Assembly: GCA_900542375.1 (NCBI GenBank)
Contig: UQNI01000080.1
Location: 1-6,119 of the forward strand
From: an uncultured Oscillospiraceae bacterium
GTDB lineage: Bacteria > Bacillota > Clostridia > Oscillospirales > Acutalibacteraceae
Length of the DNA stretch: 6,119 nt
Reading direction: 5' to 3'
The translations under genes were made by a program, and so were the position numbers. The notes beneath the pieces are model-generated. The model saw only the letters and a program-made list of their open reading frames with translations, searched no databases and was not told the origin of the DNA. This document shows positions 5,001 through 6,119 of the stretch, piece after piece. How positions within the stretch are numbered: the stretch's first letter is position 1; every line of letters starts with the position of its first letter.

Positions 5001-5039
5001 AGCTCTGCTGAGAAAATTATCTCAACGGAGCTTTTTTTT
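5001..5039. terminator. Bidirectional intrinsic terminator between convergent genes
   Basis: AGCTCTGCTGAGA (5001-5013) pairs with TCTCAACGGAGCT (5020-5032) around the loop AAATTA, with one mismatch and one wobble. On the plus strand it is followed by eight T (5032-5039); on the minus strand by six T (the A-run at 4996-5001). It should end the antiporter unit from the left and the GH3 gene, whose stop is at 5075, from the right. Confidence 0.9.
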
Positions 5040-5074
5040 GAAGAAAACTTTTCATTGATTCAGATGATCAGCAA

Positions 5075-6119
5075 TCAGCATAATTTCTGCAGTTTATCAA
5101 TGATCTCCTGAATTTCAGCACGTGAGAATCCGCCAAAGCTGCAAAGAGAGCGAAGTGGCATGGAATCTGTCATTGCTGCTACCATTTCCTCAGTGATAGC
5201 TTCAGCAGCAGATTCTGAAGCTGTCTCTGAACCGCCGTTCATTGCAGACAAATATCTGGAAGTCAGTTCTTTTGCAGTTTCTTTTGTAGCCGGATTGCGG
5301 AAAAGTTCTCCGAGTGTGGTATTCATATGAATATGCATCGGGATTACCTGGCTGCTGGAGAGTTCGATTGTCTCAGTAAGGCGGATATCTCTGGAAGATG
5401 CACCGACCAGAATCTCATATTTTCCGCTTGCTGCATACCAGTCATGTAGCTCAGTGTTATACCATGCAAAACTGCGCTTATCAAGTTCCATGGTTACAGT
5501 TTTGGTTTCATCCGGAGCAAGCTGTACTTTTTCAAATCCTTTCAGTTCTTTCTCCGGACGGATGGCAGAGGCTGTCATGTCTTTTATATAGAGCTGTACG
5601 ACTTCTTTTCCGGCAACTTTACCTGTATTTGTTACATCAACAGAAACAGTGATGGTATCTTTTTCTGTTGGATTTGTGTTGGAAATCTGCAGATTGCTGT
5701 ATGTAAATGTAGTATAGGAAAGTCCGTATCCAAATGGATAGGCAACTTCCATCTGCTTGGTATCATAATAACGATATCCTACAAATACACCTTCGCGATA
5801 TTCCACTTTATCGCCGCCGCCGAAGTTCAGGTAGGATGGATTGTCAGCCAGTTTCACCGGAATTGTTTCAGCCAGTTTACCGCTTGGATTCACAATACCA
5901 TAGAGGATATTTGCAACAGCAGCACCACCTGCCTGTCCGCCAAGGTAAGCTTCCAGAATACCTTTCACACGATCTGCCCAGGGCATCTCCACCGGTGCAC
6001 CGTTGTGCAATACGACTATGGTGTTAGGCTGTACCGCTTCCACTCTTTCGATCAATTCGTTCTGGCAATCCGGCATCCGCATATGTTTACGATCAAAGCC
6101 TTCGGATTCAAATGCATCC
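5075..6119 (-). CDS. Beta-glucosidase, glycoside hydrolase family 3, C-terminal part, runs off right edge
   Basis: The visible 347 residues are the C-terminal half of a GH3 glycosidase; the frame is open to the right edge, so the N-terminal barrel with the catalytic Asp lies outside. In order one sees FDRKHMRMP and VVLHNGAPVEMPW of the C-terminal sandwich domain (PF01915-like), YLGGQAGG (56-63) and NPSGKLAETIP (77-87), YREGVFVGYRYYD (107-119) and YPFGYGLSYTTF (127-138). Then comes a fibronectin III-like domain (about 173-242, PF14310-like) with VVQLYI, RPEKELKGF and KRSFAWYN. A tail of about 90 residues follows, ending with MPLRSLCSFGG and EIQEIIDKL, seen in many Clostridia GH3 enzymes. No signal for export is visible in this half. 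It should release glucose or xylose from beta-linked oligosaccharides; the exact substrate cannot be read here. The stop at 5075 lies about 35 bases from the terminator. No link to the fluoride unit is evident. Confidence 0.93.
   Translation of the reverse strand, partial: DAFESEGFDRKHMRMPDCQNELIERVEAVQPNTIVVLHNGAPVEMPWADRVKGILEAYLGGQAGGAAVANILYGIVNPSGKLAETIPVKLADNPSYLNFGGGDKVEYREGVFVGYRYYDTKQMEVAYPFGYGLSYTTFTYSNLQISNTNPTEKDTITVSVDVTNTGKVAGKEVVQLYIKDMTASAIRPEKELKGFEKVQLAPDETKTVTMELDKRSFAWYNTELHDWYAASGKYEILVGASSRDIRLTETIELSSSQVIPMHIHMNTTLGELFRNPATKETAKELTSRYLSAMNGGSETASESAAEAITEEMVAAMTDSMPLRSLCSFGGFSRAEIQEIIDKLQKLC

Noticed and set aside
5398..6027. Plus-strand ORFs across the GH3 gene
   Set aside because: They are antisense shadows of a well-conserved glycosidase frame.
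1..6119. CRISPR arrays, tRNA or rRNA genes, complete insertion sequences
   Set aside because: No regularly spaced repeats, cloverleaf-like segments, rRNA-like sequence or transposase with terminal inverted repeats was seen.

Overview
The window looks like a chromosome segment of a low-to-middling GC Gram-positive anaerobe, most likely a gut Lachnospiraceae or related Clostridia. This is inferred from strong AGGAGG-type ribosome binding sites, near-consensus sigma-A promoters, a GntR(YtrA)/ABC cassette and a GH3 beta-glucosidase of the type common in those bacteria. No rRNA, tRNA, CRISPR array or complete insertion sequence is visible.

Layout. (1) Positions 1-493: the left edge carries, on the minus strand, the last part of a tyrosine recombinase. 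In this window it starts as its own short ORF with a near-perfect promoter, a ribosome binding site buried in a 12-bp hairpin and an ATG directly after a stop codon. The rest of this stretch holds no convincing gene. A hairpin at 424-466 probably ends the neighbouring minus-strand operon. (2) Positions 494-2958, minus strand: a compact five-gene operon read right to left. It encodes a YtrA-type GntR repressor, an ABC ATPase, an ABC-2 permease, a DUF3592-like two-helix membrane protein and a 31-residue single-helix membrane peptide. It starts from a perfect TTGACA-17-TATAAT promoter with a palindrome over the transcription start, which suggests autorepression released by an unknown ligand, often an antibiotic or envelope stress in this family. 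(3) Positions 3108-4857, plus strand: a TTGACA-17-TATGAT promoter, a fluoride riboswitch (crcB motif) whose 3' half overlaps a long intrinsic terminator, then a CPA-type (PF00999) proton antiporter and a 70-residue two-helix membrane protein. The riboswitch is the clearest regulatory signal in the window: fluoride binding should block the terminator and switch on an antiporter that probably helps the cell survive fluoride. (4) Positions 4858-5039: a short intergenic stretch with TPP-riboswitch-like fragments that are probably not functional, then a bidirectional terminator. (5) Positions 5075-6119, minus strand: the C-terminal half of a GH3 beta-glucosidase that runs off the right edge.

The best leads are the fluoride switch with its unusual joining insert and its antiporter target, the uncharacterised small membrane proteins at the ends of both operons, and the separately controlled integrase C-terminal fragment.
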